Positions 37,335 through 45,268 of a stretch of DNA of 64,000 bases are shown in pieces (within the stretch, counting starts at the first letter, position 1; each line of letters begins with the position of its first letter). This DNA is from Acidimicrobiaceae bacterium. GTDB lineage: Bacteria > Actinomycetota > Acidimicrobiia > Acidimicrobiales > RAAP-2. The DNA is taken from assembly GCA_027306585.1 (NCBI GenBank), contig DAHUZJ010000077.1:1-64000 (forward strand), written 5' to 3'. Under the pieces are notes generated by a model. The model ran no database searches and was not told the origin of the DNA. It saw only the letters and a list, made by a program, of their open reading frames with translations. Position numbers and translations under genes: made by a program.

Positions 37335-38092
37335 CAGCGCGCCACCTCTCGCATGTCGGTGCCGAGGTACGCCTCGAGCACCGCAGGGTCGGACCTCACC
37401 GTCTCCGGTTCCCCCGCGCACAGGCAGCGGCCTTGGTGCATCACCGACACCTTGTCGCAGAGGCCCATGACGAACTCCATGTCGTGCTCGACGATGACGA
37501 ACGTGGTCCCCTCTTCCTCGTTGAGCGCCTTGATCCGGCCGCCGAGGTGCAGCAGCAGGCTGGGATTGACGCCGCCCGCCGGCTCGTCGAGGAGCATGGC
37601 CTTGGGCCGGGCGATCATGATGCAGGCGAATTCGAGCAGCTTCTGCTGGCCGTACGAGAGGTTGCCCGCCTTCTCCGCCGCCAGGCGGGTCAGGCCGACG
37701 AAGTCGAGCACTTCCTTGGAGCGCACCTTCTCGCTCGGCGACGACCAGCGGCTGAACTCGGACATCCACCCGCCGTCGCGCTGGGAGGCGACGTGAAGGT
37801 TCTCGACGACCGTGAGCCGGGGGAAGATACGGGTGAGCTGGAACGTGCGCCCGACGCCGAGGCTGAACACCTGGTCGGGCGACGCGGCCGTGACGTCGGT
37901 CCCGGCGACGTGCACGGAGCCGCTGTCGGCCCGCTCGTACCCGGTCATCACGTTGAAGAGGGTGGTCTTCCCGGAACCGTTGGGGCCGATGAGCCCGTTG
38001 ATCTTGCCTTCTTCGAAGGTCATCGAGCACCCTGCGAGAGCCTGGATGCCCCCGTAGGCCTTCGTGACCTCGTCGACCTCGAGCAGGTTCAT
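37334..38092 (-). CDS. livG: ABC transporter ATP-binding protein LivG type
   Basis: The 252-residue product has Walker A GPNGSGKTT, signature LSYGQQKL, Walker B AMLLDEPAGGVNP and EHDMEFVMGL, with the LivG C-terminal extension ending ...PAVLEAYLGT. It pairs with LivF. ATG 38092 overlaps the livM stop and its own stop overlaps the livF start, so three genes are translationally coupled. Confidence 0.94.
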   Translation of the reverse strand: MNLLEVDEVTKAYGGIQALAGCSMTFEEGKINGLIGPNGSGKTTLFNVMTGYERADSGSVHVAGTDVTAASPDQVFSLGVGRTFQLTRIFPRLTVVENLHVASQRDGGWMSEFSRWSSPSEKVRSKEVLDFVGLTRLAAEKAGNLSYGQQKLLEFACIMIARPKAMLLDEPAGGVNPSLLLHLGGRIKALNEEEGTTFVIVEHDMEFVMGLCDKVSVMHQGRCLCAGEPETVRSDPAVLEAYLGTDMREVAR

Positions 38093-39231
38093 CGTGCACC
38101 CCCGTCATCGATCCCGACCGGCCCTGCTGGCACGGTCACGGGCATGGCGCCGCCGACCGTCGGGGTCGCCTCCTCGCGGCGCCGCTGGCGGCTCGCCATC
38201 CAGGATCGGTAGCGGTCCGAGATGCTCGGCACCACGCCGGCCGGCAAGGTCAGCAGGATGACGATGAAGAGAATGCCGTAGATGATCAAGTACAGTGTCG
38301 ATGCTCCGAACTGGATGTAGAAGTACTGCTGGATCGGCGCCAGGACCAGTGCGCCGAGCACCGGCCCGGGGAGCGTGCCCAGGCCGCCGACGAACACCAT
38401 GACGGCGATGGCGAGGTCGTAGGTGGGGTCGAAGGCGAACTGCGGGTACACGGCACCGACGAACGTCGCGTAGAGCCCTCCGGCGATGCCGACGAAGAAC
38501 GCCGATGCGACGTAGGCGATGAGCTTCGCACGGGTCACTCGGATGCCGAGGCCCTTGGCCCGGTCCTCGTCGTCGCGGATGGCGAGCAACCCGAGGCCGT
38601 ACTTCGAGCGCCTGATGCCCCACGAGACGAGCAGGGCCAGGATCGCCGCCCCGAGGCCGATGTAATAGAAGGGCAGGTTGAAGACTGTTCCTGTCCAGGG
38701 GGGCGAGACCACGTTCGTCCCGGCCGACCCGCCGGTGAACCCGGCGAAGTTGAACGCCAACAGCTGGAAGATGAACATCGCCGCGATCGTGAGCACGATG
38801 AAGGTGTGCTTGCGGACACGCAGCAGGATGAGCCCGACAGGCACGGCGACGGCGGCGGCGACGATCCCCCCGAGCGGAATGATCGCCAGCTCGCTCGCGC
38901 CCGGCGTGACGTGCCAGTGCTCGATGAGGAGCGCCACCGCGTACTGGCCGAAGCCGTAGTACACGGCGTGCCCGATCGAGACGTAGCCCGAGTAGCCCGA
39001 GAAGATGTTCCATCCGATGGCGGCGACCAGGAACATCATGGTGAACACCCCGATCGAGGTGACCGCCGGATTGGAGAAGACGATCGGGAACGCCGCGAGG
39101 AGCGCGAACAGGGCGACCCACGCCGTGGCCCGGGACCGTTTCGAGGGCTCGAACGGGTCGCGGAACGCCCGCTCCGCTTCGACCGGCCGCAGGAGCTCGG
39201 CCGGCGCGGTGCCTGCATGAAGAGTGGTCAC
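38089..39231 (-). CDS. livM: ABC transporter permease LivM type
   Basis: The 380-residue product has about ten hydrophobic segments. The permease core contains SGYSGYVSIGHAVYYGFGQY and the coupling region IRDDEDRAKGLGI, both typical of LivM. A ~40-residue cytoplasmic N-terminus and a charged C-terminal tail flank the core. GTG 39231 overlaps the livH stop. It forms the membrane channel with LivH. Confidence 0.93.
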   Translation of the reverse strand: MTTLHAGTAPAELLRPVEAERAFRDPFEPSKRSRATAWVALFALLAAFPIVFSNPAVTSIGVFTMMFLVAAIGWNIFSGYSGYVSIGHAVYYGFGQYAVALLIEHWHVTPGASELAIIPLGGIVAAAVAVPVGLILLRVRKHTFIVLTIAAMFIFQLLAFNFAGFTGGSAGTNVVSPPWTGTVFNLPFYYIGLGAAILALLVSWGIRRSKYGLGLLAIRDDEDRAKGLGIRVTRAKLIAYVASAFFVGIAGGLYATFVGAVYPQFAFDPTYDLAIAVMVFVGGLGTLPGPVLGALVLAPIQQYFYIQFGASTLYLIIYGILFIVILLTLPAGVVPSISDRYRSWMASRQRRREEATPTVGGAMPVTVPAGPVGIDDGGAR

Positions 39232-40100
39232 TGGGCCCTCGCGATCTGCTTGCCGAAGATGCCTTGCTGCCTGAACAGCAGGACGGCCACGAGCACCAGG
39301 TAGAACATCGTCTGCCCCCACACCGGGGACCAGGTGACGGCCACCACGTCCTCGATGACCACCATGATGATCGCCGCCGCCATGGCGCCGCCGACGCTTC
39401 CGAACCCGCCGAGGATGACGATCACGAGGAGGCGGGAGATGAGGTCGTACGAGCTCGCCGGGTTGAACGAGGCCGTCATCCCGTAGAGCATCCCGCCGGC
39501 GGCAGCCAGGCCGACGCCGATGCCGAGCGTCGCCGCCGACACCCGGTGGACGTCGATGCCGACCAGTTGCGCTGCTGCCGGGTTCTGCGTCGTCGCCCGC
39601 AGTGCACGCCCGAATTTGGTCTTGTACAGGATCACGTAGATGCAGCCCATCAGGACCGCGCTGAGTATGAAGGCGTACAAGTAGACCAACGGGATGTTGA
39701 TCGAGCCGAACCGCAGCGAGGTGTCCACGTACGACGCGTGGATCTGCACGAGTGTCCCGCCGTAGGCGATGTCGAGAACACCTTCGATCACCTGCGCCAC
39801 GGCGAACATGACGAGGAGGGACATGATCACCCGGTCACGCTTGAGCCGGGCGATGAGCAAGTAGTAGACGCCGTAGCCGAGCAGGAACATCGCCGGGATC
39901 GTTATCAGGATGGTCACGAACGGGTCGATGTGCGTCGCCCGGACGAGCGAATAGCTCAAGAATGCGCCCAGGATCACGAGGATGCCCTGTGCGAAGTTGA
40001 TGATCTCCATCACCCCGAAGACGAGCGTCAGTCCCGCTCCCATCAGGGCGTACAGTCCGCCAATGAGGATCCCGTCGATGATCCCCTGGAGGATGAGCAT
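39228..40100 (-). CDS. livH: ABC transporter permease LivH type
   Basis: The 290-residue product has about eight membrane segments. It shows GLYALMGAGLTLVFGVMEIINFAQG near the N-terminus (core GLTLVFGVMEIINFAQG) and the coupling helix FGRALRATTQNPAAAQLVGI, both hallmarks of LivH. ATG 40100 has GGAGG 6-8 bases upstream. A large stable hairpin lies in the 114-base gap after livK, which may hold down expression of livHMGF relative to livK. Confidence 0.93.
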   Translation of the reverse strand: MLILQGIIDGILIGGLYALMGAGLTLVFGVMEIINFAQGILVILGAFLSYSLVRATHIDPFVTILITIPAMFLLGYGVYYLLIARLKRDRVIMSLLVMFAVAQVIEGVLDIAYGGTLVQIHASYVDTSLRFGSINIPLVYLYAFILSAVLMGCIYVILYKTKFGRALRATTQNPAAAQLVGIDVHRVSAATLGIGVGLAAAGGMLYGMTASFNPASSYDLISRLLVIVILGGFGSVGGAMAAAIIMVVIEDVVAVTWSPVWGQTMFYLVLVAVLLFRQQGIFGKQIARAQ

Positions 40101-40123
40101 GCGATGCCTCCACGCTGTGTTGT

Positions 40124-40161
40124 GTGGAGCCGGCAGCCCCCGCAAGGGCTGCCGGCTCCAC
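40124..40161 (-). repeat. 16-bp perfect inverted repeat between livK and livH
   Basis: Arms of 16 bases (starting GTGGAGCCGGCAGCCC) pair perfectly around a 6-base loop in the livK-livH gap, 24 bases before livH. There is no U tract. Such hairpins after binding-protein genes usually stabilise the upstream mRNA or attenuate read-through, giving more binding protein than permease. Confidence 0.8.
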
Positions 40162-40214
40162 GTGCTGCCGGCGATCTGGCGTGATCGCCGTCGTGTGCTG
40201 TCGTTCCCTGGTCG

Positions 40215-41510
40215 CTAGCCGGCCGTGCCCGTCCCCCACTTCGGCTTCGGGTTCATGATCTTCACGACGCCTGGCTTTGTGGCCGGAAGGACGGCGACCT
40301 GCGACCCGTGCTGCCACTGGAACACGTAGGGCTGGGCGCAGGGGTTCATCCCCAGCTTTGTGAAGCACACGTTGCCCTGCACGCTCTTGAACTTGGCGTT
40401 CTTGGAGTGCATGTAGGAGATGAGCTTCTTGTTTGTCGTCGTCTTGATGTGGTTGACCGCCTCGGCCAGGACCTGGCCGGCCGAGAACGCCTCGGCGACG
40501 TTGGCACTGATTGTTGTCTTCTTGATGTGGAACTGCTTTGTCATGATCGACACCAGTGTCTTCGCCGCGTAGCCCGGGGCGCCGGGGTACCAGGTGGCCG
40601 GCCACATGACCCCTGTGGTGTTTGTCTGGCCAACGGCCTGGACGAAGGACGAACCCTGGTCCGGACCCGATGCCTCGATGATCGCTGTGACTGTGTAGTG
40701 CGCCTGGGCGAAGGCCTGGATCAGCGCGTAGCCGTCCGGCGGCTGCGTGCCGAGGACGATGATCTTGGCCCCGGAGTTCTCGATGGTGGCGGCGATCGGC
40801 GAGAAGTCGGTCGTCTCCAGCGGGTAGATGTCAATTGTCGTGACCGTGAAGCCCTTGCTCTTCAAGATCTTCCGGACCTGTGTCACCATCGGGTCGCTGA
40901 ACGGTGTTGTGATCGCTGCGAAGGCCACCTTCTGTGGCTTGTACGCCGTGGGGATCCACTTGGCGAACGACACCATCTGGGCCAGCGCCGCCGCGCTCAC
41001 GTCGAACACGTTGGTCAGACCCTGCGCGAACACGGACGGGCCGCCGCCGATGCCCTCGACCATCGCCTTGTGGTAGCGGTTGGCGATGACCGACGACGGC
41101 TTCGTGAGCAGCGTCGAGTACGGGCCGACCACGAATGTCACGTGGTTGATGGTGATCAGCTTCTGGTAGTTGGTGACCACCTGCGTCGGGCTCGAGCCAT
41201 CGGACAGGAATGTCATGTGGACTTTCTTGCCGAGGATGCCGCCGTGGGCGTTCTGCCAGTCGGCCCATGCCTGGTAGCCCTGTTTGGTGGTGACGCCTGT
41301 GGCCGAGAAGTCACCCGACAGCGAGACGGATGCCCCGACCTTGACCTCGCCGCTGAGCCCCTTGGCCGACTTGGTCGACGCGCCAGCCAACGACGCGCCA
41401 CCACCGGCCGCGAGCAACGACACGGTGAGCAGTGATGCGCCTGCCACGCTGGCCCATCGCCGCTTCACCGGGGGTGCGATTGCTCGTTCCACCCGCTGCC
41501 GTACCTTCAT
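40215..41510 (-). CDS. livK: HAAT-type ABC transporter substrate-binding protein
   Basis: The 431-residue product has a basic start, a hydrophobic export segment (AGASLLTVSLLAAGGGASLAG) and a periplasmic-binding fold beginning VKVGASVSLSGDFSATG, with the helix-strand repeats of the Leu/Ile/Val-binding class. No lipobox Cys is visible at the cleavage region, so it may be retained by an uncleaved leader or released. ATG 41510 follows GGAGGGGG. Codon use is peculiar, with many ACA threonine and some ATT codons. The ligand is unknown. Confidence 0.9.
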   Translation of the reverse strand: MKVRQRVERAIAPPVKRRWASVAGASLLTVSLLAAGGGASLAGASTKSAKGLSGEVKVGASVSLSGDFSATGVTTKQGYQAWADWQNAHGGILGKKVHMTFLSDGSSPTQVVTNYQKLITINHVTFVVGPYSTLLTKPSSVIANRYHKAMVEGIGGGPSVFAQGLTNVFDVSAAALAQMVSFAKWIPTAYKPQKVAFAAITTPFSDPMVTQVRKILKSKGFTVTTIDIYPLETTDFSPIAATIENSGAKIIVLGTQPPDGYALIQAFAQAHYTVTAIIEASGPDQGSSFVQAVGQTNTTGVMWPATWYPGAPGYAAKTLVSIMTKQFHIKKTTISANVAEAFSAGQVLAEAVNHIKTTTNKKLISYMHSKNAKFKSVQGNVCFTKLGMNPCAQPYVFQWQHGSQVAVLPATKPGVVKIMNPKPKWGTGTAG

Positions 41511-41525
41511 GTGCCCCCTCCCTCT

Positions 41526-41543
41526 GTCCGGCGGTCGCCGGAC
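41526..41543 (-). promoter_or_regulatory. palindrome in the livK leader
   Basis: GTCCGGCG-GT-CGCCGGAC is a perfect palindrome 15 bases upstream of the livK ATG, just before its Shine-Dalgarno sequence. It could be a leader hairpin or a binding site. It does not match the island's LacI-type operator. Confidence 0.4.
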
Positions 41544-41601
41544 AACACGAGATTCCAATGAGCCCTAGCAGATGTCCCCGAGTGCAACGCCCCAGCGGGG
41601 G

Positions 41602-42000
41602 TCACGACGCAGGCGCCCAGGTGCACTTGTCGCCGTCGACGGTCCAGATCGTCTCCGTCGGCGGTGGCGCCCAGAACTCGACGAACGAGAAGTTGTCGTC
41701 GCTGTCGTTCTCGAACCAGTGCACCTCACCGGGACCGACGAGCGCGCTCGTTCCCGCCGCCAGCCGTACCGACGCCGAATCGGTGTGGAGGATCCCGGTG
41801 CCGGACAGCACCCAGAAGACGTGGTTGCTGTCCGAGTGGTAGTGCGCGGCCGCCGTGTCGCCGGGGTGGTAGACGATCCGGTCCGCCCGCAGCTGGCGGG
41901 CGTTCACCGGCACCCCCTCGGTGAGGAGGTCGAGCCGATCACGCGTGTCTCTGGTCGATGCGTAATGCGGGAGTTCGACCGCATTGAACACCTTGGACAT
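41602..42000 (-). CDS. small cupin-domain protein
   Basis: The 132-residue product is a single cupin barrel. Motif 1 is seen as HPGDTAAAHYHSDSNHVFWVLSG and motif 2 as GPGEVHWFEND; the first is cited by its core HYHSDSNH. His and Glu metal-ligand positions are present. Such cupins may be dioxygenases, isomerases or binding proteins; the role is open. It is the first gene of a likely operon reading through livKHMGF, hydrolase 2 and the aldo/keto reductase, under a TTGACA promoter with a LacI-type operator. Confidence 0.82.
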   Translation of the reverse strand: MSKVFNAVELPHYASTRDTRDRLDLLTEGVPVNARQLRADRIVYHPGDTAAAHYHSDSNHVFWVLSGTGILHTDSASVRLAAGTSALVGPGEVHWFENDSDDNFSFVEFWAPPPTETIWTVDGDKCTWAPAS

Positions 42001-42038
42001 CTTCGCGCCCCCCCCGGGGTCCGCGTCAGGGGATTCCC

Positions 42039-42085
42039 TGCACTCGATTGCAGCGTACGATACAAGTGTTGCCGTCCGATGTCAA
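42039..42085 (-). promoter_or_regulatory. cupin-liv operon promoter with LacI-type operator
   Basis: On the minus strand, -35 TTGACA (42085-42080), a 17-base spacer and -10 TATCGT (42062-42057) are followed 4 bases later by the palindrome TGCACTCGATTGCA (42039-42052, plus strand), which covers the transcription start. Half of the spacer is identical to that of the dehydrogenase promoter at 51431-51459. The overlapping TACGAT on the plus strand could serve the divergent CocE gene. Confidence 0.8.
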
Positions 42086-42184
42086 CAGGTCCCGCCGCAT
42101 CCCGGCGGCGCGGCCGTGGAAGGTGTCGGTGACCAGGGCGAGGAGGGGCCGGTGACCAGGCAGAGCGTGCAGAGAGGGGGCACC

Positions 42185-43897
42185 GTGACGGTGGAGATGA
42201 CGGTCGATCGCGACCTCGAGGTGGCGATGGACGACGGCGCCGTGCTGCGGGCTGACGTGTTCCGCCCGGTGTCGGGCGGCCCGTGGCCGGTGATCATGTC
42301 GCTCGGCCCCTACGGCAAGTCCCTGCCGTTCTCCGAGGGCGTGTTCACCGAACGGTACCGGCGGCTGGTGGACGAGCGGCCCGAGGTCCTCGAGGGCTCG
42401 AGCGGCGCCCACCTCAACTGGGAGACGGTGGACCCAGAGCAGTGGATCCCCGCCGGCTACGCCGTCGTCCGTGTCGACTCGCGCGGCGCAGGGCGCTCAC
42501 CGGGCCGAATGGACCTTCTCTCCCGTCGGGAGGTCGCCGACTACGCGTGCGCCATCGAGTGGGCGGGGACGCGCCCGTGGTGCAACGGGCGCGTCGGGCT
42601 CGCCGGCGTGTCGTACTACGCCATGAACCAGTGGCTGGTGGCGGCCCAGCGCCCGGCGCACCTGGCGGCGATCGTGCCGTGGGAGGGGGCCGCCGACCAC
42701 TACCGGGACATGACCCACCACGGCGGGATCTTCTCCAACGGGTTCTTCACGGGTTGGCACCCCCGGCAGGTGCTGTCGGTGCAGCACGGGCGAGGTCGCA
42801 ACGGCCCGACCAGTCCCTGGGTGGCGGACGGGCTGGGTGCCGGCCCCGAGACCCTCACCGAGGACGAGCTCGCCGCCAGCCGGTCCGATTACCTGGGCGA
42901 GCTGCGCAACCGGCACTTCGACGACGAGTGGTACGCCGAGCGCAGCGCCGACCTGCCGGCGATCGAAGTGCCGCTGTTGTCGGCGGCCAACTGGGGTGGC
43001 CTGGGGCTGCACAGCCGGGGGAACTTCGAGGGGTACGTCCGCGCCGGGTCCGCCAGCAAGTGGCTCGACGTCCACACCGGGCGGCACGAGGAGGAGTTCT
43101 ACTGCGCCGGCGGGCGGGCCCTGCAGCGCGCCTTCTTCGACCGCTTCCTGCTCGGCAAGGACAACGGTTGGGAGGACCGGGCGCCCGTCACGTACGCCCT
43201 CCGCCACGTCGACGGGCGGCTGACCCCGGCGGCGGCGGCGGCGTGGCCGGTCGAGGGCACTCGCTGGACCCGTTGGTACGTCGACGCCGCCGGGACGCTG
43301 CACGACGAGCGACGGGGCCCCCCAGCGGCGTCGGCTTCCGTGCGGTTCCCCGCCGGTGGCGAGGGTGCGACCCTCCTGTCCGAACCCCTGGCCGCGCCGC
43401 TCCGGCTGGTCGGCCCCGCCGCTGCGCAGCTCTACATCGCCACGTCGGGCAGCGACGGGGACGTCTTCTGCACCCTGCGGGCGTTCGCACCCGACGGCGC
43501 GGAGGTCGACTTCCGGGGAGCGAACGACCCGCACGCGCCGCTGTCGCAGGGCTGGCTCCGCCTGTCGCACCGCGCCGTGGACCCCGAGCGCTCCACGCCG
43601 TGGCGGCCGTGGCACCCGCACCGGGCCGCCGAGCCGGTACGGCCAGGGACCGCCTACCAGGCGGACATCGAGCTCTGGCCGACCTGCGTCGAGCTGCCCG
43701 CCGGGTACCGGCTGGCCCTCACGGTGGGGGGATCGGACTTCGCCCGGCCGGGCGCCGAGGGGCCTTTCCGCGGGTCCGGCCCGTTCGCGCACGACGACCC
43801 GGAGGACCGTCGTGCCACCGCCGACGTCACTCTGGAGCTGTTCAGCGGCGGCCGCGCGCCGTCGTCCCTCCTCTTGCCGGTGGTCGAGGCCACCTGA
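42185..43897 (+). CDS. CocE/NonD-family hydrolase
   Basis: The ~570-residue product is a serine hydrolase of the cocaine esterase / X-Pro dipeptidyl-peptidase class, cleaving esters or amides. The N-terminal alpha/beta domain has VEVAMDDGAVLRADVFRP-like strands (seen as MDDGAVLRADVFRP), RVDSRGAGRSPG and nucleophile GVSYYA, where the usual last Gly is Ala. A helical cap follows, and the C-terminal jelly-roll domain starts around LLSEPLAAPLRLVGPAAAQL. GTG 42185 with AGAGGGGG upstream is chosen; GTG 42152 after GGAGGGG is equally possible. It is divergent from the cupin gene and shares its operator region. Confidence 0.85.
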   Translation: MTVEMTVDRDLEVAMDDGAVLRADVFRPVSGGPWPVIMSLGPYGKSLPFSEGVFTERYRRLVDERPEVLEGSSGAHLNWETVDPEQWIPAGYAVVRVDSRGAGRSPGRMDLLSRREVADYACAIEWAGTRPWCNGRVGLAGVSYYAMNQWLVAAQRPAHLAAIVPWEGAADHYRDMTHHGGIFSNGFFTGWHPRQVLSVQHGRGRNGPTSPWVADGLGAGPETLTEDELAASRSDYLGELRNRHFDDEWYAERSADLPAIEVPLLSAANWGGLGLHSRGNFEGYVRAGSASKWLDVHTGRHEEEFYCAGGRALQRAFFDRFLLGKDNGWEDRAPVTYALRHVDGRLTPAAAAAWPVEGTRWTRWYVDAAGTLHDERRGPPAASASVRFPAGGEGATLLSEPLAAPLRLVGPAAAQLYIATSGSDGDVFCTLRAFAPDGAEVDFRGANDPHAPLSQGWLRLSHRAVDPERSTPWRPWHPHRAAEPVRPGTAYQADIELWPTCVELPAGYRLALTVGGSDFARPGAEGPFRGSGPFAHDDPEDRRATADVTLELFSGGRAPSSLLLPVVEAT

Positions 43898-43948
43898 GCG
43901 ATCGCCCGGCCGCACGCGGCGTGGCGAACGTCGGCGGCGGCGGTCCCG

Positions 43949-43976
43949 GCCGGTCGGGCCGTCCGGGCCGACCGGC
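43949..43976. terminator. hairpin between convergent CocE and hydrolase 3 genes
   Basis: GCCGGTCGG and CCGACCGGC pair as a 9-bp stem with a 10-base loop in the 88-base gap between converging genes, and could end transcription from both sides. Confidence 0.5.
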
Positions 43977-43985
43977 GGCGGCGGC

Positions 43986-45056
43986 TCAGGCCGGTGCCGA
44001 CGCGCCGAGGTGGTCGCCCAACCAGTCCGCGGCCTGTGGCCGCCACTTGTAGCTGATGTTCATGCAGACGTGGTTGCCCTCGTCGAACAACCAGAATTCG
44101 GAGTTGGGCGCCTGCCGGGCGACCTCGGCCGCCTGCTCCCAGGGGACCAGGCCGTCCCGCTTGCCGAACACGACCAGGAGCGGCTGGCGCACCTTGTCGG
44201 CGACGCCGGCAAGGGTGATCTTCCTGGCGTTGGCGAACGTCTCCTCCTCGGTGGTGGCACCGGAGTGGTGCATGAAGGCGGCGCGGGAGTTCGGCGGCCG
44301 CTTCGGCACGATGACGCCGTAGTCGTAGGGCCCGCCCGAGATCACGACCGCCTTCAGGCGCGGCTCGAACGCAGCGGCCCGCGCCCCGTAGTACCCGCCG
44401 AGACTGACGCCCATCGCCCCGACGCGTTCTCCGTCGAGGTCGTCACGGGCGCAAAGGACGTCCAGGACGGCCGCCACGGCGACGTCGTAGTCCGGCCGGA
44501 TGTGGGTGGTGTAGCCCGTCTCCCCCTGGCCCGGGCCGTCCATCGAGAACGTGGCCATGCCGCGCGCCAGGAAGACCTCCTCGGGCACGAAGAACTCCTC
44601 CTTCGTCGAGTCCAGCCCGGGGATGAGGAGGACGAGCGGCGGCCGCTCGACCGCGCGCGGGAACCGCAGGTTGCCGTAGATGACGTCTCCCTCGAAGGGG
44701 ATCTCCACGCGCTCGGCGCTCGGGTCGAGCAACGGCAACCCGGCGCGAGACGCCTCGACGGCCTTGTCGGCTGCCCGGCGGTGCCGGTCCATGTCGATCA
44801 TCCAGACGAATTTGGCGAAGTGATAGCTGAGCGAGGCACGGATCCACTCCTCGCCCGCCGTCCGGCGGTGCCCCTCCTTCTCCGCACGGCGAGCCAGGTC
44901 TGCATGTTCATCGCCATTGCCAACCCAGGCGTCGAGCCAGTCCTCCCAGTGCTCGAGTGAGCCGGTGACCGTCGAGAAGTCGCTCGGGTCGACGCCCTGG
45001 GCGGTGAAGCGCGGCCCCCAGTTCGCGATGGCGGTACGGATGGACTCGTCGGGCAT
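43986..45056 (-). CDS. alpha/beta hydrolase, dihydroxypseudooxynicotine-hydrolase-like (paralogue 3)
   Basis: The 356-residue product is closest to paralogue 1. Its N-terminus shares the layout ANWGPRFTAQGVDPSDF and WEDWLDAWVGNG, followed by SLSYHFAKFVWMID. The core has PGLDSTKEEFF, DGPGQGET, nucleophile GVSLGG, acid near FGKRDGLV and His in GNHVCMN. ATG 45056 follows GGAGGGGG. Its -10 candidate TACAAT (45111-45106) has an inverted repeat downstream, not the LacI-type operator. It is divergent from the ThDP-enzyme operon. Confidence 0.85.
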   Translation of the reverse strand: MPDESIRTAIANWGPRFTAQGVDPSDFSTVTGSLEHWEDWLDAWVGNGDEHADLARRAEKEGHRRTAGEEWIRASLSYHFAKFVWMIDMDRHRRAADKAVEASRAGLPLLDPSAERVEIPFEGDVIYGNLRFPRAVERPPLVLLIPGLDSTKEEFFVPEEVFLARGMATFSMDGPGQGETGYTTHIRPDYDVAVAAVLDVLCARDDLDGERVGAMGVSLGGYYGARAAAFEPRLKAVVISGGPYDYGVIVPKRPPNSRAAFMHHSGATTEEETFANARKITLAGVADKVRQPLLVVFGKRDGLVPWEQAAEVARQAPNSEFWLFDEGNHVCMNISYKWRPQAADWLGDHLGASAPA

Positions 45057-45071
45057 GTCGATCCCCCTCCG

Positions 45072-45094
45072 GTGTCGTGGCACGTGTTCGACAC
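45072..45094. promoter_or_regulatory. inverted repeat in the hydrolase 3 leader
   Basis: GTGTCG and CGACAC flank a CACGTG core and lie between a TACAAT -10 element and the ribosome-binding site of hydrolase 3. It is a possible operator for another regulator. Confidence 0.4.
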
Positions 45095-45214
45095 GTCGGG
45101 TCGGGGATTGTAGACGGCCGGGTTGCCCCATGCCGGGTGCCCGGGCTCGGTGCCCGGCGACGCTCGGCGGTGTGGCCAGCCCCGCCGGCCGTCCTTCGAC
45201 CGCCTGCTCGTGTC

Positions 45215-45268
45215 TTGACAGCTTCGGCTGGAACGAGGCACTGTGGCGAAATGGCGCAATCGATTGCG
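45215..45268 (+). promoter_or_regulatory. promoter and intragenic LacI-type operator of the ThDP operon
   Basis: TTGACA (45215-45220) and CACTGT (45239-45244) are 18 bases apart, and ATG 45251 follows 6 bases after the -10, implying a leaderless message. The palindrome CGCAATCGATTGCG (45255-45268) lies within codons 2-6, immediately after the transcription start. Confidence 0.65.

Noticed and set aside
41478..41488. GCGATTGC near the livK start as a seventh LacI-type operator
   Set aside because: Only one half-site matches; the other half lacks the GCAA arm.
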